Below, one piece after another: positions 8,977 through 17,630 of a stretch of DNA of 64,000 nt; position 1 is the stretch's first letter, and every line of letters begins with the position of its first letter. The notes under the pieces are model-generated. The model ran no database searches and had not been told where the DNA came from. It worked only from the letters and a program-made list of their open reading frames with translations. The translations under genes were made by a program, and so were the position numbers. This stretch comes from Diaminobutyricibacter sp. McL0608 (GTDB taxonomy: Bacteria; Actinomycetota; Actinomycetes; Actinomycetales; Microbacteriaceae), in NCBI RefSeq assembly GCF_039613825.1, contig NZ_CP154826.1, forward strand, positions 3,100,001-3,164,000, in the 5' to 3' direction.

Positions 8977-8992
8977 GATTCTCGGGAGAATC
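8977..8992. promoter_or_regulatory. Perfect 16-bp palindrome upstream of pilA
   Basis: The sequence GATTCTCGGGAGAATC is a perfect inverted repeat in the 170-bp gap between pilC and pilA, 72 bases before the pilA start. Several short G-run/C-run hairpins (for example CCCCAGTAAAGGGG, near 9027-9040) lie further up. It could be an operator or a leader hairpin of the pilA transcript; no convincing promoter could be assigned. Confidence 0.35.
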
Positions 8993-9075
8993 CCACGAGT
9001 GGGGGGTTTTTCGTCCAGTTACTACCCCAGTAAAGGGGAGGCAACTATCGACATACCCCCAGCTTTGGGGACTGT

Positions 9076-10302
9076 CTATTTGATGAGGGTGGAGATCTGG
9101 AAGATCGGCATGTAGAGCGCGACGACCATGCCGCCGACGACGACCCCGAGGAACGCGATCATGAGCGGCTCGATCATCGCGGTGAGCTGCTCGGTTGCCG
9201 CTTCGACCTCGGCTTCGTAGAAGTCGGCGATCTTGTTCAGCATCGTCTCCAGCGAGCCGGAGTCCTCGCCGACGGCGATCATCTGGACGACCATGGCCGG
9301 GAAAACGGGCTGATTGGTAAGCGGCTTGGCGATGGACTCGCCCTGGCGCACTGACTCCGCAACGTCGACAAGGGCCTGCTCTATGACCCAGTTGCCGCTC
9401 GTCTCCCCCACGATGCGCAGCGCCTGGAGGATCGGGACGCCGGCTCCGATCATGTTCGAGAAGTTGCGTGCGAATCGCGCCACGGCGATCTTCTTGAGCA
9501 ACTGACCGAAGACCGGCAGCTTCAACTTGATCGGATCGACCTTCTTGCGCACCGCTTCGGTGTTCTTGTTCTTCGACCACCAGAAGGCGAACGCGATGAC
9601 GCCGACGATGAGCAACGGCGCTATCCACACCATCGCGTGCGAGAGGACGACAAGGATCTCGGTCGGAAGGGGCAGCTGGCCGCCCAGACCGTTGAACATC
9701 TTCTCGAAGATCGGAACGATGAACAGCAGCATGGCGATGACAGCGACAAGCGACATGATCAGGACGATCACCGGGTAGGTCAGCGCAGACTTGATGGTTC
9801 CTCGGAGCTTGACCTCCTTCTCGAAGTTCATCGCGATCGACTCGAGCGAGCTGTCGAGGAAGCCGCCGGTCTCACCTGCTCGCACCATGTTGATCATCAG
9901 GGGCGGGAAGACGTCGGCATATTTGCGCATCGAATCCGAGATGGACACACCGGTCTCCACCTCGTCGCGCACGTTCGCCATGATCTTCGCAAGCTTCTTG
10001 TTCTCGGTCTGCTCGGCGAGGATGTTCAAAGTGCGCAGCAGCGAAAGGCCCGAGCCGATCATCGTCGCCATCTGACGGCTCATGATGGCGAGATCTTTGA
10101 GCTTGACGCCGCTGCCGAAGCTGAGGTTCAGCTCGCGGTTCAGACCCGTGCCCTCGGGCGCCTCCTCGATCGCGATCGGCGAGAGACCCATGGTTCGAAG
10201 CCGCGCCGCGACCTGCGACTCCCCGGTGGCGTCTACGCGCCCCTTGACGATCTTGCCCTCTGCGTCGCGCCCCTTGTAGGCGTACGCGGTCGTGGAGGCC
10301 AT
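9076..10302 (-). CDS. pilC: PilC inner-membrane platform protein
   Basis: This 408-residue GspF-family protein is the membrane platform on which PilB and PilT act. It has an N-terminal YKGRDAEGKIVKGRVDA segment typical of PilC/GspF, then two repeated T2SSF domains (about 70-190 and 275-395). The hydrophobic segments lie near 170-190, 215-240 and 375-400. Conserved patterns such as FPPLMINMVRAGETGG and FPAMVVQMIAVGEDSG (first and second repeat) are visible. Its ATG overlaps the pilT stop by one base (TGATG), so the two are coupled. Confidence 0.95.
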   Translation of the reverse strand: MASTTAYAYKGRDAEGKIVKGRVDATGESQVAARLRTMGLSPIAIEEAPEGTGLNRELNLSFGSGVKLKDLAIMSRQMATMIGSGLSLLRTLNILAEQTENKKLAKIMANVRDEVETGVSISDSMRKYADVFPPLMINMVRAGETGGFLDSSLESIAMNFEKEVKLRGTIKSALTYPVIVLIMSLVAVIAMLLFIVPIFEKMFNGLGGQLPLPTEILVVLSHAMVWIAPLLIVGVIAFAFWWSKNKNTEAVRKKVDPIKLKLPVFGQLLKKIAVARFARNFSNMIGAGVPILQALRIVGETSGNWVIEQALVDVAESVRQGESIAKPLTNQPVFPAMVVQMIAVGEDSGSLETMLNKIADFYEAEVEAATEQLTAMIEPLMIAFLGVVVGGMVVALYMPIFQISTLIK

Positions 10303-12290
10303 CAGCTCACCACCCCGGAGTAGCTGTCACCGAAGTCGGGCCCACTCGCGGCGATTGCTCGCGCCGACGCCTCCGTCGGTGACTCCACACGCTGGATGAG
10401 GCGGTTGATGCTCTCGACGTCATGCGCCTTCTCGAGAGCCGCCTTCCGCGTGATCTGGCCCGCGTTGACCAGGTCGGCGAGGTGCTGGTCCATGGTGTGC
10501 ATCCCGGACTCACGGCCGGCCTGCATCATGGAGGCGATCTGGTAGGTCTTGCCCTCGCGGATGAGGTTCGCGATGGCCGGGGTCATCATGAGCACCTCGG
10601 TGGCGACGACACGGCCTCGGCCGTTGGCGCGTTTGACGAGCGTCTGGCAGACGACGCCCTGGAGGGTGGCGGCGAGCTGCGCGCGCACCTGGTCCTGAGC
10701 ATGCGGCGGGAAGACGTCGATGACACGGTCGATGGTCTGGGGCGCATCCTGGGTGTGCAGGGTGGCGAAGACGAGGTGACCGGTTTCCGCAGCGGTCAGC
10801 GCGACCGAGATGGTCTCCAGGTCTCGAAGCTCACCGATGAGGATGACGTCGGGGTCCTGGCGCAGAACGTGCTTCAGCGCGGCCCCGAAGCTGTGCGTGT
10901 CGTGGCCGACCTCGCGCTGGTTGACGATCGACTTCTTGTGCTTGTGCATGAACTCGATCGGGTCCTCGACCGTCACGATGTGGTCGGCACGCGTGCTGTT
11001 GACCAGGTCGATCATGGCGGCGAGGGTTGTCGACTTTCCCGAACCGGTCGGTCCGGTGACGAGCACCAGACCACGCGGGAGCTGCGAAAATCCGCCGACG
11101 CTCTCGGGGACGCCGAGCTCCTTCAGCTGCTTGATCTCGGTTGGGATGAGACGGAAGGCAGCGCCGACCGATCCGCGCTGCTGGTACAGGTTCACACGGA
11201 AACGGGAGTTCGCCGAGATCGTGAACGCGAAGTCGAGCTCGAGTTCGCGGTCGAAGATTTCCTGCTGGTGCGGCGTCAGGAGGCTGGACAGAGCGGCGCG
11301 GGTGCGTTCACTGTCCCAGACGTCCTCGCTGCCCACCGGGCGGAGAGCACCGTCGACACGCACCATCGGAGCGGATCCCACGGTGACGTGCAGGTCGGAT
11401 GCTCGCTGGAACACGACCTCGTGGAGGGCTGCGACGAGCTCAGGGTCGGCCTGTTTCAGTGCGTCCCGCTCGACCTCGGTGAGTGTTTCGTCGATCTCGA
11501 CGATCTTCGGGCGCGGAGCCTGAAGTTCGGTGGGGGCGTCGACGGTGGGCTGTTCGGCCGCGCGACGACCCTCGGGGACGAGGCGGTGCTCTGTCGACGG
11601 CTGCGCCGGGGTGGCGACCGGTGCTGTCGCGGGGGGCGGCAACTCTGCAAGGGGCGCCGTCGCCGGCGGCGCAGCATCCAGCGGTGCGGTGGGTGGCGGC
11701 GCGAACTCGAGAATGCTCGTCGGCGGCAGCGCATCGACGGGCGCAGCCACGGGCGGCGGCGCATCGATGACCGACGCGAACGGCGGCGGCGCATCGATGA
11801 CGGGCGCGGCCTGCGGGGGCGGCGCGAGCAGTGGCGTCGTCGGAGGCGCCGCGAAGATCCCTTCTGCTGCGGCGAACACATCGGCGGCAGTCGTCGGCGG
11901 CCCGGGCTGGAACATCGCGTCCGTAACCCCACCCGACGCGGGAACCGCGTCGAACCCGGGGTGCGACGCGGGCGTGGGCACCGGGAACACCGGAGGCTCC
12001 ACCGGCGGGACCGCGTGAAGAAGGGATGAGATGAGTGGGCGCTCCTGAACCGGCGGCGCGGCCTGAAGCGGCGGCGCGAGCGGCGGAGCAGCCTGCACCG
12101 GCGGAACCGCCGAGACGGGCGAGCCGGTCGGCGCCGGCGGCGGTGTGAGCAACGAATCGAACGACGGCGCTGCTGCGACGGGCGCAGGCGACAGCCCGGG
12201 TTCGGTCACCGGCACGGGAGTGCCGGGCTTCCATCCGTCGGCGTCCGAGCCCGGTGGCGTCACCGGGATCTCGTAGATCGGCTGGCTCAT
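10302..12290 (-). CDS. pilT: PilT-like retraction ATPase with long Pro/Ala-rich N-terminal extension
   Basis: This 662-residue protein has two parts. Residues from about 285 to the end are a complete PilT ATPase: Walker A GPTGSGKSTTLA (about 411), Asp box and Walker B in DPDVILIGELRD, His box HLVFATLHT and the C-terminal helices with MHTMDQHLADL. PilT normally has about 350 residues and powers pilus retraction. The first ~270 residues are low-complexity PP-A-P repeats (PPPFASVIDAPPPVAAP and similar), with a basic patch near 235. They are probably a disordered docking or spacing region. A GGGAGA site precedes ATG 12290, 49 bases after pilB. Confidence 0.93.
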   Translation of the reverse strand: MSQPIYEIPVTPPGSDADGWKPGTPVPVTEPGLSPAPVAAAPSFDSLLTPPPAPTGSPVSAVPPVQAAPPLAPPLQAAPPVQERPLISSLLHAVPPVEPPVFPVPTPASHPGFDAVPASGGVTDAMFQPGPPTTAADVFAAAEGIFAAPPTTPLLAPPPQAAPVIDAPPPFASVIDAPPPVAAPVDALPPTSILEFAPPPTAPLDAAPPATAPLAELPPPATAPVATPAQPSTEHRLVPEGRRAAEQPTVDAPTELQAPRPKIVEIDETLTEVERDALKQADPELVAALHEVVFQRASDLHVTVGSAPMVRVDGALRPVGSEDVWDSERTRAALSSLLTPHQQEIFDRELELDFAFTISANSRFRVNLYQQRGSVGAAFRLIPTEIKQLKELGVPESVGGFSQLPRGLVLVTGPTGSGKSTTLAAMIDLVNSTRADHIVTVEDPIEFMHKHKKSIVNQREVGHDTHSFGAALKHVLRQDPDVILIGELRDLETISVALTAAETGHLVFATLHTQDAPQTIDRVIDVFPPHAQDQVRAQLAATLQGVVCQTLVKRANGRGRVVATEVLMMTPAIANLIREGKTYQIASMMQAGRESGMHTMDQHLADLVNAGQITRKAALEKAHDVESINRLIQRVESPTEASARAIAASGPDFGDSYSGVVS

Positions 12291-12339
12291 ACGATCTCCC
12301 TACTCTGGTTGCGGTTGGACTCAGTCCTCAGCGTGGTCA

Positions 12340-14010
12340 TCAGGCGACGACACGCAGGATCTCTTCGACGGAGGTGAGGCCGAGCTTGGCCTTCTCCCAT
12401 CCGTCCTGGCGCAGTGTGAGCATCCCCTGCTCCTGGGCGACCCGGCCGATCTCGGCGCTCGACGACCGCGCGACCGCGAGTCGTTCGATCTCCTCGGTGA
12501 CGGTCATGACCTCGTGGATCGCGATGCGGCCGCGGTAGCCGGTGTTCGAGCAGCTGGCGCAGCCGATGGGCTGGTAGATGAGCGGCACACCCTGCTCGGG
12601 ATCGAAACTGAGACGAAGTCGCAGAAGGTCGTCCGGCGTGTGGTTCGACGGCTGCTTGCACCGGTCGCAGAGACGGCGGGCAAGACGTTGGGCGACCACA
12701 CAGTCGAGAGCCGAACCGACCAGGAACGGCTCGATGTCCATCTCGGTCAGGCGGGTCACGGCACTCGGAGCATCGTTGGTGTGCAGGGTCGACAGCACGA
12801 GGTGGCCGGTGAGGGACGCTTCGATGGCGATCTGCGCGGTCTCGTGGTCGCGGATCTCACCGAGCAGCACCACATCCGGGTCGCTTCGCAGAATGGAACG
12901 CAGTGCGCTTGCGAAGGTGAGGCCCGCCTTCGGGTTCACCTGAACCTGGTTGATGCCGGGCATCCGGTACTCGACCGGGTCCTCGACCGTGATCACGTTG
13001 ATCTCGGGGCGCGCCACGGCGCCGAGTGTCGTGTAGAGGGTGGTCGACTTGCCCGAGCCGGTCGGGCCGGTGACGAGGATCATCCCGTACGGCTTCGAAT
13101 ATGACGTCTTGTAGGCCTCGAAGTTGTAGTCGAGCAGCGCGAGATCGCGGACGTTCAGGCTCGTGTTCGAGTTGTCGAGGATACGCATGACGACCTTCTC
13201 GCCCCACACCGTAGGAAGGGTCGCGACACGGAGGTCGATCTGCCGGCCACCGTGGTTGACCGACATGCGGCCGTCCTGAGGCTTGCGACGCTCGGCGATG
13301 TCGATGTCGCTCATGATCTTGAGGCGCGAGATGACACCGTTCTGGATGCTCTTGGGTGCGCTCTGCATGGCATGGAGCACGCCGTCGATGCGGTACCGCA
13401 CCCGAACGTCGTGCTCGGCCGGCTCGATGTGGATGTCAGACGCGTGGTCCTGGATGGCCTGGCTGACCAGCAGGTTCACGAACCGCACGATGGGTGCGTC
13501 GTCGTCGCCCGACTCCCCGATGCTGAGGGTGCCCGTGTCTTCGGGCTGGTTCTCCTCCTCGAGCGTGGTGGTGAGGTCGCTCAGTTCGTCGTCGGCGCGG
13601 ATGTAGCGGTCGATGGCCACGAGCAGGTCGTTGCGTTCGGCGACCGCCGGCTGCACCTGCATGTGGGCGGCGGCGCGCACGTCGTCGATGGCGAACACGT
13701 TGCCCGGGTCGGCCATCGCGAGGATGACGGCGCCGTTCTCGATGCCGATCGGCAGGACGGAGTGCCGGCGGCAGATCGCTCCGCTGACGAGCGAGACGGC
13801 TGTGCGGTCGACCGGGTAGTCGAGGAGTTCTACGAACGGCGCATTCGCTGCGGCCGCGCGGGCACGCGCGAGCTGAACTTCGCTGATCGCTCCGCGCGCG
13901 AGCAGGTCCTGCACGGCGATCTCGTCGGCAGCGGGCTCGGAGGTCACACTGTCGAGGTACTCGATGGGCAGATGGCCGTGAAGGATCAGGATCTCTGTCA
14001 TGGACGCCAC
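12340..14010 (-). CDS. pilB: PilB-type pilus extension ATPase
   Basis: The protein has 556 residues. An N-terminal MshEN-like domain (about 1-150) is followed by the GspE/PilB ATPase core: Walker A GPTGSGKSTTLY (about 318), Asp box, Walker B DPDVVLLGEIRD, His box HLVLSTLHT, and the four-Cys zinc site made of CDRC (about 465) and CASC (about 500). These features separate PilB/GspE from PilT. I chose GTG 14010 because AAGGAGG sits 5 bases upstream, while ATG 14001 lies too far from it. It is the first gene of the pilus operon and drives polymerisation of the pilin at 8444-8905 through PilC. Confidence 0.95.
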   Translation of the reverse strand: MASMTEILILHGHLPIEYLDSVTSEPAADEIAVQDLLARGAISEVQLARARAAAANAPFVELLDYPVDRTAVSLVSGAICRRHSVLPIGIENGAVILAMADPGNVFAIDDVRAAAHMQVQPAVAERNDLLVAIDRYIRADDELSDLTTTLEEENQPEDTGTLSIGESGDDDAPIVRFVNLLVSQAIQDHASDIHIEPAEHDVRVRYRIDGVLHAMQSAPKSIQNGVISRLKIMSDIDIAERRKPQDGRMSVNHGGRQIDLRVATLPTVWGEKVVMRILDNSNTSLNVRDLALLDYNFEAYKTSYSKPYGMILVTGPTGSGKSTTLYTTLGAVARPEINVITVEDPVEYRMPGINQVQVNPKAGLTFASALRSILRSDPDVVLLGEIRDHETAQIAIEASLTGHLVLSTLHTNDAPSAVTRLTEMDIEPFLVGSALDCVVAQRLARRLCDRCKQPSNHTPDDLLRLRLSFDPEQGVPLIYQPIGCASCSNTGYRGRIAIHEVMTVTEEIERLAVARSSSAEIGRVAQEQGMLTLRQDGWEKAKLGLTSVEEILRVVA

Positions 14011-14093
14011 GTGTACCTCCTTAAGAAGGACGATGCCGAGTGGGTCGGGCTCTCGGCAGGGTGTGGGCGGGTTCGCGAGGGTAGAGCTTTGTC

Positions 14094-14121
14094 ACCCTAT
14101 TCGGCGCGCCGACACGCACAA
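14094..14121 (-). promoter_or_regulatory. Possible weak promoter for the pilus operon
   Basis: On the minus strand a TTGTGC element (14116-14121) and TAGGGT (14094-14099) are 16 bases apart, about 80 bases upstream of the pilB start. The match to consensus is poor. It is listed because the pilus operon must start in the gap 14011-14230, which otherwise holds no gene. Confidence 0.25.
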
Positions 14122-14208
14122 CAGCCCCGCGATATGGGGGTAGTGATACGCGTGTGACTCGAGAGACGAGTGGGATGGCGGATGTGGGCGGTGCGCGGAT
14201 GCGCTCAT

Positions 14209-14226
14209 CGCCCCGAACTGGGGGCG
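14209..14226 (-). terminator. Hairpin after the small membrane protein gene
   Basis: The sequence CGCCCC, a 6-base loop and GGGGCG form a G/C stem 4 bases past the stop codon at 14231. No T tract follows. It may mark the end of the ABC transporter transcript. Confidence 0.35.
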
Positions 14227-14230
14227 GGCC

Positions 14231-14470
14231 TCAGCGGTGCTTCTGGTCGGCGCGGCGGCTTGCGCCGTACACGAGGACGCCGGCGAGCACGGCGCAGACC
14301 ATCGTGGTGATCCAGAACGGGAGGGTCGTGGAGGCGAAACCGGTGGATGCGCGGATCACCCCGTAGATGAACGACACCACCGCGACCGCGAGCAGGGTTC
14401 CGGCGATGGCGACCATGGTGCGGCCGAGCTGGTCGGTGTGTTCGAGGAGTTGGCGCCACATGCCTACCAT
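14231..14470 (-). CDS. Small two-helix membrane protein
   Basis: This 79-residue protein (from ATG 14470; ATG 14461 is an alternative) has two hydrophobic segments. Their cores are TMVAIAGTLLAVAVVSFIYG and FWITTMVCAVLAGVLVYGA, and a basic C-terminus (SRRADQKHR) follows. It lies 35 bases after the MacB-like gene on the same strand and may belong to that transcript. I do not recognise a family. Confidence 0.55.
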   Translation of the reverse strand: MVGMWRQLLEHTDQLGRTMVAIAGTLLAVAVVSFIYGVIRASTGFASTTLPFWITTMVCAVLAGVLVYGASRRADQKHR

Positions 14471-14505
14471 CTTCGCGCATGCGCATCCCGTCGCAGTCAT
14501 CGCCG

Positions 14506-16416
14506 TCATTGGCGTAAGGCCTCACCCGGCTGAATGCGCGCCGCACGGCCGGCCGCGAAGAGCCCGCCCGCTATGCCGACGATGATGCCCCCCGCGAGTG
14601 CTACTGGCGCGAGCGCGACGTCGAAGACCGGCGACCAGTGCTGCGCGATCGTGACACCGAGCACGCCACACAGACCGACAGCGAGCCCGAGCACACCGCC
14701 CAGCAGACCGATGATCGCGGATTCGGTGAGCACCAGGCCGAAGATGTGGCGTGCCCGTGCTCCGAGCGAACGGCGGAGTCCGATCTCCTGGCGTCGTTCG
14801 ATGACCGCCAGAATCATCGCATTCGCCAGGCCGACGACCGAGGCCAGAAGGGCGACGCCGGTGAGGGCCAGGAGGGTCGACCTCACGTCATCCTCGATCT
14901 CGGCCCGTAGCGTGCGTGGATCGATCGGCGCTGAGACGCGCAGACGTCCGGGGGCGCTCGGATCGATGACCAGCGGGACCTGGGCCGCAACCTGCTGGGC
15001 TGCGCCGGGGGTGGTCAACAGGATGGCGGTCGTGGTCGCCGGAGCGGGCATCCGGGCGTCATCCGCGGTCGACACGACGACCGCTCCTCCGAGCTCCTTC
15101 ACCCGGGTGGAAGGACTCACCAGCCCTGCTACTACGTAGGAACCCGAGTCGACCTCGACGACGGGACGATACCGGAGCGGGGCGAGAGCGATGCGTTTCG
15201 CAAGCGTCTCACCGAGCAGGATCTCTCCCGCATCGAGACGATCGCCATGCCCGGGTGCCCAGGTGACGCCGAGTTGCGCTGCCCGTGGCAGGTCACGCGT
15301 CGCCGAATATCCGTTGGCATCGAACGACGGGCGCGATGGCGCGAGTGAGAGGGAGACCCGGCCGTGTCCCCTGATCAGGCCGGCAGCATCCACCCCGCGA
15401 AGCTCGGCGAGACGCTCAGACAGGGCGGCGCTCTCGGCTGTCGTCGCTTCCGCATTCGCGGAATCGCTCCCCCACTCGACGGTCACGGTGCGGTTTGCGT
15501 GCGCGTCGAAAGTGGCAGCGACCTGAGCTTTCGACGATTCGGAGATGCCGAGGCTCGCGACAGCGAGGGCGACAGCGAGCGCAACGGAGCCGATGAGGCC
15601 CGCCGCCCGACCCATCCGGGATGTCACCGACGCCAACGCGTCGGCCACCAGGTCGCGGGCGCGCACGGTCGACGGTGACCCGTGCGGGGCGCGAGGCGCC
15701 TCCGCGTCTTCGGATGCGCGACCGGGCACCACGCGTGATCCGCTGTCTTCGACGATGACCCCGTCGCGCACCCTCAGGCGCCTGGTCGCGTGGGAGGCGA
15801 CCTCAGGTGAATGGGTCACGAGGATGACGGTCGCGCCACGTTCGTTGAGCGTGCGCAGACTGCTCACCACCGTGTCGCTGTTGGCCGAGTCGAGATTGCC
15901 GGTCGGTTCGTCGGCGACGATCACCGGAGCGCGGGATGCGAGCGCGCGGGCGATCGCGACCCGCTGCCGTTCGCCGCCGGAGAGCAGGTTCGCAGGGGTG
16001 GACGCGAGCCGTTCGATTCCCAGCAGCGCCAGGGCTTCGACAGCGCGTTCGCGGCGGATCCGCGCCGGCACAGCCTGATAGAGGAGGCCCAGTTCGACAC
16101 TGTCCGCGACCGGCCTGCGGTCGAGCAGGTGGAAACTCTGGAAGATGAACCCGAAACATTCGGCACGCAGTCGTGCGATCGTCCGTTCGTCGTGCGGATC
16201 GACGACGGTACCGCCGATCGCGTAGATGCCGCTGGTCGGGGCGTCGAGGAGACCGATCAGGTTGAGCAGAGTGGACTTGCCGCCACCAGAGGCCCCTTCG
16301 ATGGCGACGAACTCCCCGGCCTTGATCTCCACGGTCACACCGCGGAGAGCCTCAACCGGAAGCGCCCCGGGGTAGGTCCGGCCGAGTCCTAGCAGCTCGA
16401 GGGTCGGCACCGTCAC
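14506..16416 (-). CDS. MacB-like ABC transporter, ATPase fused to FtsX-type permease
   Basis: The protein has 636 residues. Residues 1-225 form an LolD/MacB-type ATPase with Walker A GASGGGKST (about 41), signature LSGGERQRVAIARAL (about 145), Walker B VIVADEPTGNLDS and switch His in LVTHS. The remainder is a MacB-type permease: a membrane helix near 265-290, an exported domain, and three C-terminal helices (about 500-530, 550-580, 595-625) of the FtsX fold. It is a mechanotransmission-type exporter rather than a classical pump. It starts at GTG 16416, overlapping the adaptor stop by 4 bases. The fusion order (ATPase then permease) is as in MacB. The substrate is unknown; the upstream lipoprotein and I36-like genes are obvious candidates for a shared function. 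Confidence 0.9.
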   Translation of the reverse strand: MTVPTLELLGLGRTYPGALPVEALRGVTVEIKAGEFVAIEGASGGGKSTLLNLIGLLDAPTSGIYAIGGTVVDPHDERTIARLRAECFGFIFQSFHLLDRRPVADSVELGLLYQAVPARIRRERAVEALALLGIERLASTPANLLSGGERQRVAIARALASRAPVIVADEPTGNLDSANSDTVVSSLRTLNERGATVILVTHSPEVASHATRRLRVRDGVIVEDSGSRVVPGRASEDAEAPRAPHGSPSTVRARDLVADALASVTSRMGRAAGLIGSVALAVALAVASLGISESSKAQVAATFDAHANRTVTVEWGSDSANAEATTAESAALSERLAELRGVDAAGLIRGHGRVSLSLAPSRPSFDANGYSATRDLPRAAQLGVTWAPGHGDRLDAGEILLGETLAKRIALAPLRYRPVVEVDSGSYVVAGLVSPSTRVKELGGAVVVSTADDARMPAPATTTAILLTTPGAAQQVAAQVPLVIDPSAPGRLRVSAPIDPRTLRAEIEDDVRSTLLALTGVALLASVVGLANAMILAVIERRQEIGLRRSLGARARHIFGLVLTESAIIGLLGGVLGLAVGLCGVLGVTIAQHWSPVFDVALAPVALAGGIIVGIAGGLFAAGRAARIQPGEALRQ

Positions 16417-17624
16417 TCCACGGCTACACGGTCGCCGCGGGCGATCGCGCCCGTGGTAACCGGTTCGATCGCACTGCGGCCGTCGAGTTGCGCCTTCTCG
16501 ACGACGGAAACAACTGTGAAAGTGCCGTCGGTGTCACGCTTGCGTACGCTCGCCCGGCCCTTCGGCTCCGTTACGACTGCGATGGAGGGCACGATCAGGC
16601 TGTCCGCGGCGGCGAGTTCGACGGTGACCTGTGCGACGACCGTTCCGCGCAACCACTCCGCTGGGAAGGTGTCGCCGGTCGCGACGAACACTACTCGGCT
16701 GGTGTCACGCAGTGCATCCGCCGACTTGTCCGAGTCGTCGTCCGTCACCGCCATGACGGACTCGACCAGCGCATCCACACCCGGACTCCCACCCTTGCGC
16801 ACGACAACCCGTTGCCCTGGTTCGAGCTGGCCGGCGGCGGATGCGGGCACCTCGCCTGCGGCGACGATGTCGCCCTGTTCGAGTCCGACCGCGTCGCCCT
16901 CCGCGATCTCCCGGCCGATCGTGGGGACGGAAACGAGTGACGCCGGCATCGAGGAGGCGACCAGCAGGTGCTCGGGCCGGATGACAAGGACCGGCGGAAG
17001 CGGCTTTCGATCCTGCGAGTCGGCGTCGGCCGGCAGTAGCGACGCCGCCGCGGCTTCTTCCTCCGCTGTCGGAGCCCGCGTCTCCGGGTCATAGCCCGCC
17101 CTCTTGTAAAGCTGGCGGACGGCACGTTCGGTCGCGGCGCCGAACACGCCGTCTGCGGCGACACGGATGCCCGAGTCGGCGATGCCCTGCTGAAGCTGGC
17201 GGACATCCGGACCACGGTCACCTGCAGACAGCGCCCTGTAAAACGGAAAGGCTCCAGGGAGGAGGAAGACGGGATGCCCGCTGACCTCGAGCACGACCGC
17301 GCCGGCCGCCGCGACCGATCCGATGGAGAGCGGCCGGCCCGTGACGACGGACCGCCCCTCCCCCGGCACAAGCGCGACCTGCTCAGCGGCCCTGCGCCCG
17401 ACCTCGGCGGAAACGCTGACCGTTCGGGAGAGCTCGCCCGAGACGACCTCGGCCGTGACGGGAACCCGCTCGGGCGCGCGGGCGGATGCTTCGCGCTGCG
17501 CCGGCGACTCGAACGCGACGGCCAGAACCCAGCCTCCGCCGACCGCGAGAAGGAGCGCGACAGCGGACGCGCCCGTGAGAAGCGCCAGCCGGCGGCGCCC
17601 CGGCGCGCGCATCCACTTGATCAC
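16413..17624 (-). CDS. MacA/HlyD-like adaptor with peptidoglycan-binding domain
   Basis: This 403-residue protein has an N-terminal membrane anchor (about 13-36), then a region with a peptidoglycan-binding type 1 domain (GDRGPDVRQLQQGI through DGVFGAATERAVRQLY, about 132-172). Its C-terminal part resembles the β-barrel and lipoyl-like parts of membrane-fusion adaptors. Such adaptors pair with MacB-like ABC proteins in Actinobacteria. It starts at GTG 17624, only 6 bases after the stop of the lipoprotein gene at 17631-18530, which suggests one transcript with the I36-like/lipoprotein cassette. It ends in a 4-base overlap with the transporter. Confidence 0.85.
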   Translation of the reverse strand: MIKWMRAPGRRRLALLTGASAVALLLAVGGGWVLAVAFESPAQREASARAPERVPVTAEVVSGELSRTVSVSAEVGRRAAEQVALVPGEGRSVVTGRPLSIGSVAAAGAVVLEVSGHPVFLLPGAFPFYRALSAGDRGPDVRQLQQGIADSGIRVAADGVFGAATERAVRQLYKRAGYDPETRAPTAEEEAAAASLLPADADSQDRKPLPPVLVIRPEHLLVASSMPASLVSVPTIGREIAEGDAVGLEQGDIVAAGEVPASAAGQLEPGQRVVVRKGGSPGVDALVESVMAVTDDDSDKSADALRDTSRVVFVATGDTFPAEWLRGTVVAQVTVELAAADSLIVPSIAVVTEPKGRASVRKRDTDGTFTVVSVVEKAQLDGRSAIEPVTTGAIARGDRVAVE

Positions 17625-17630
17625 AGAGCC

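Noticed and set aside
8995-9015. Plus-strand terminator CCCA-CGAG-TGGG followed by GGGTTTTT upstream of pilA
   Set aside because: There is no plus-strand gene to terminate; it is probably part of the pilA leader region by chance.
10422-12029. 535-residue plus-strand frame opposite pilT
   Set aside because: It is a shadow of the PilT core and the Pro/Ala-rich region and has no independent support.
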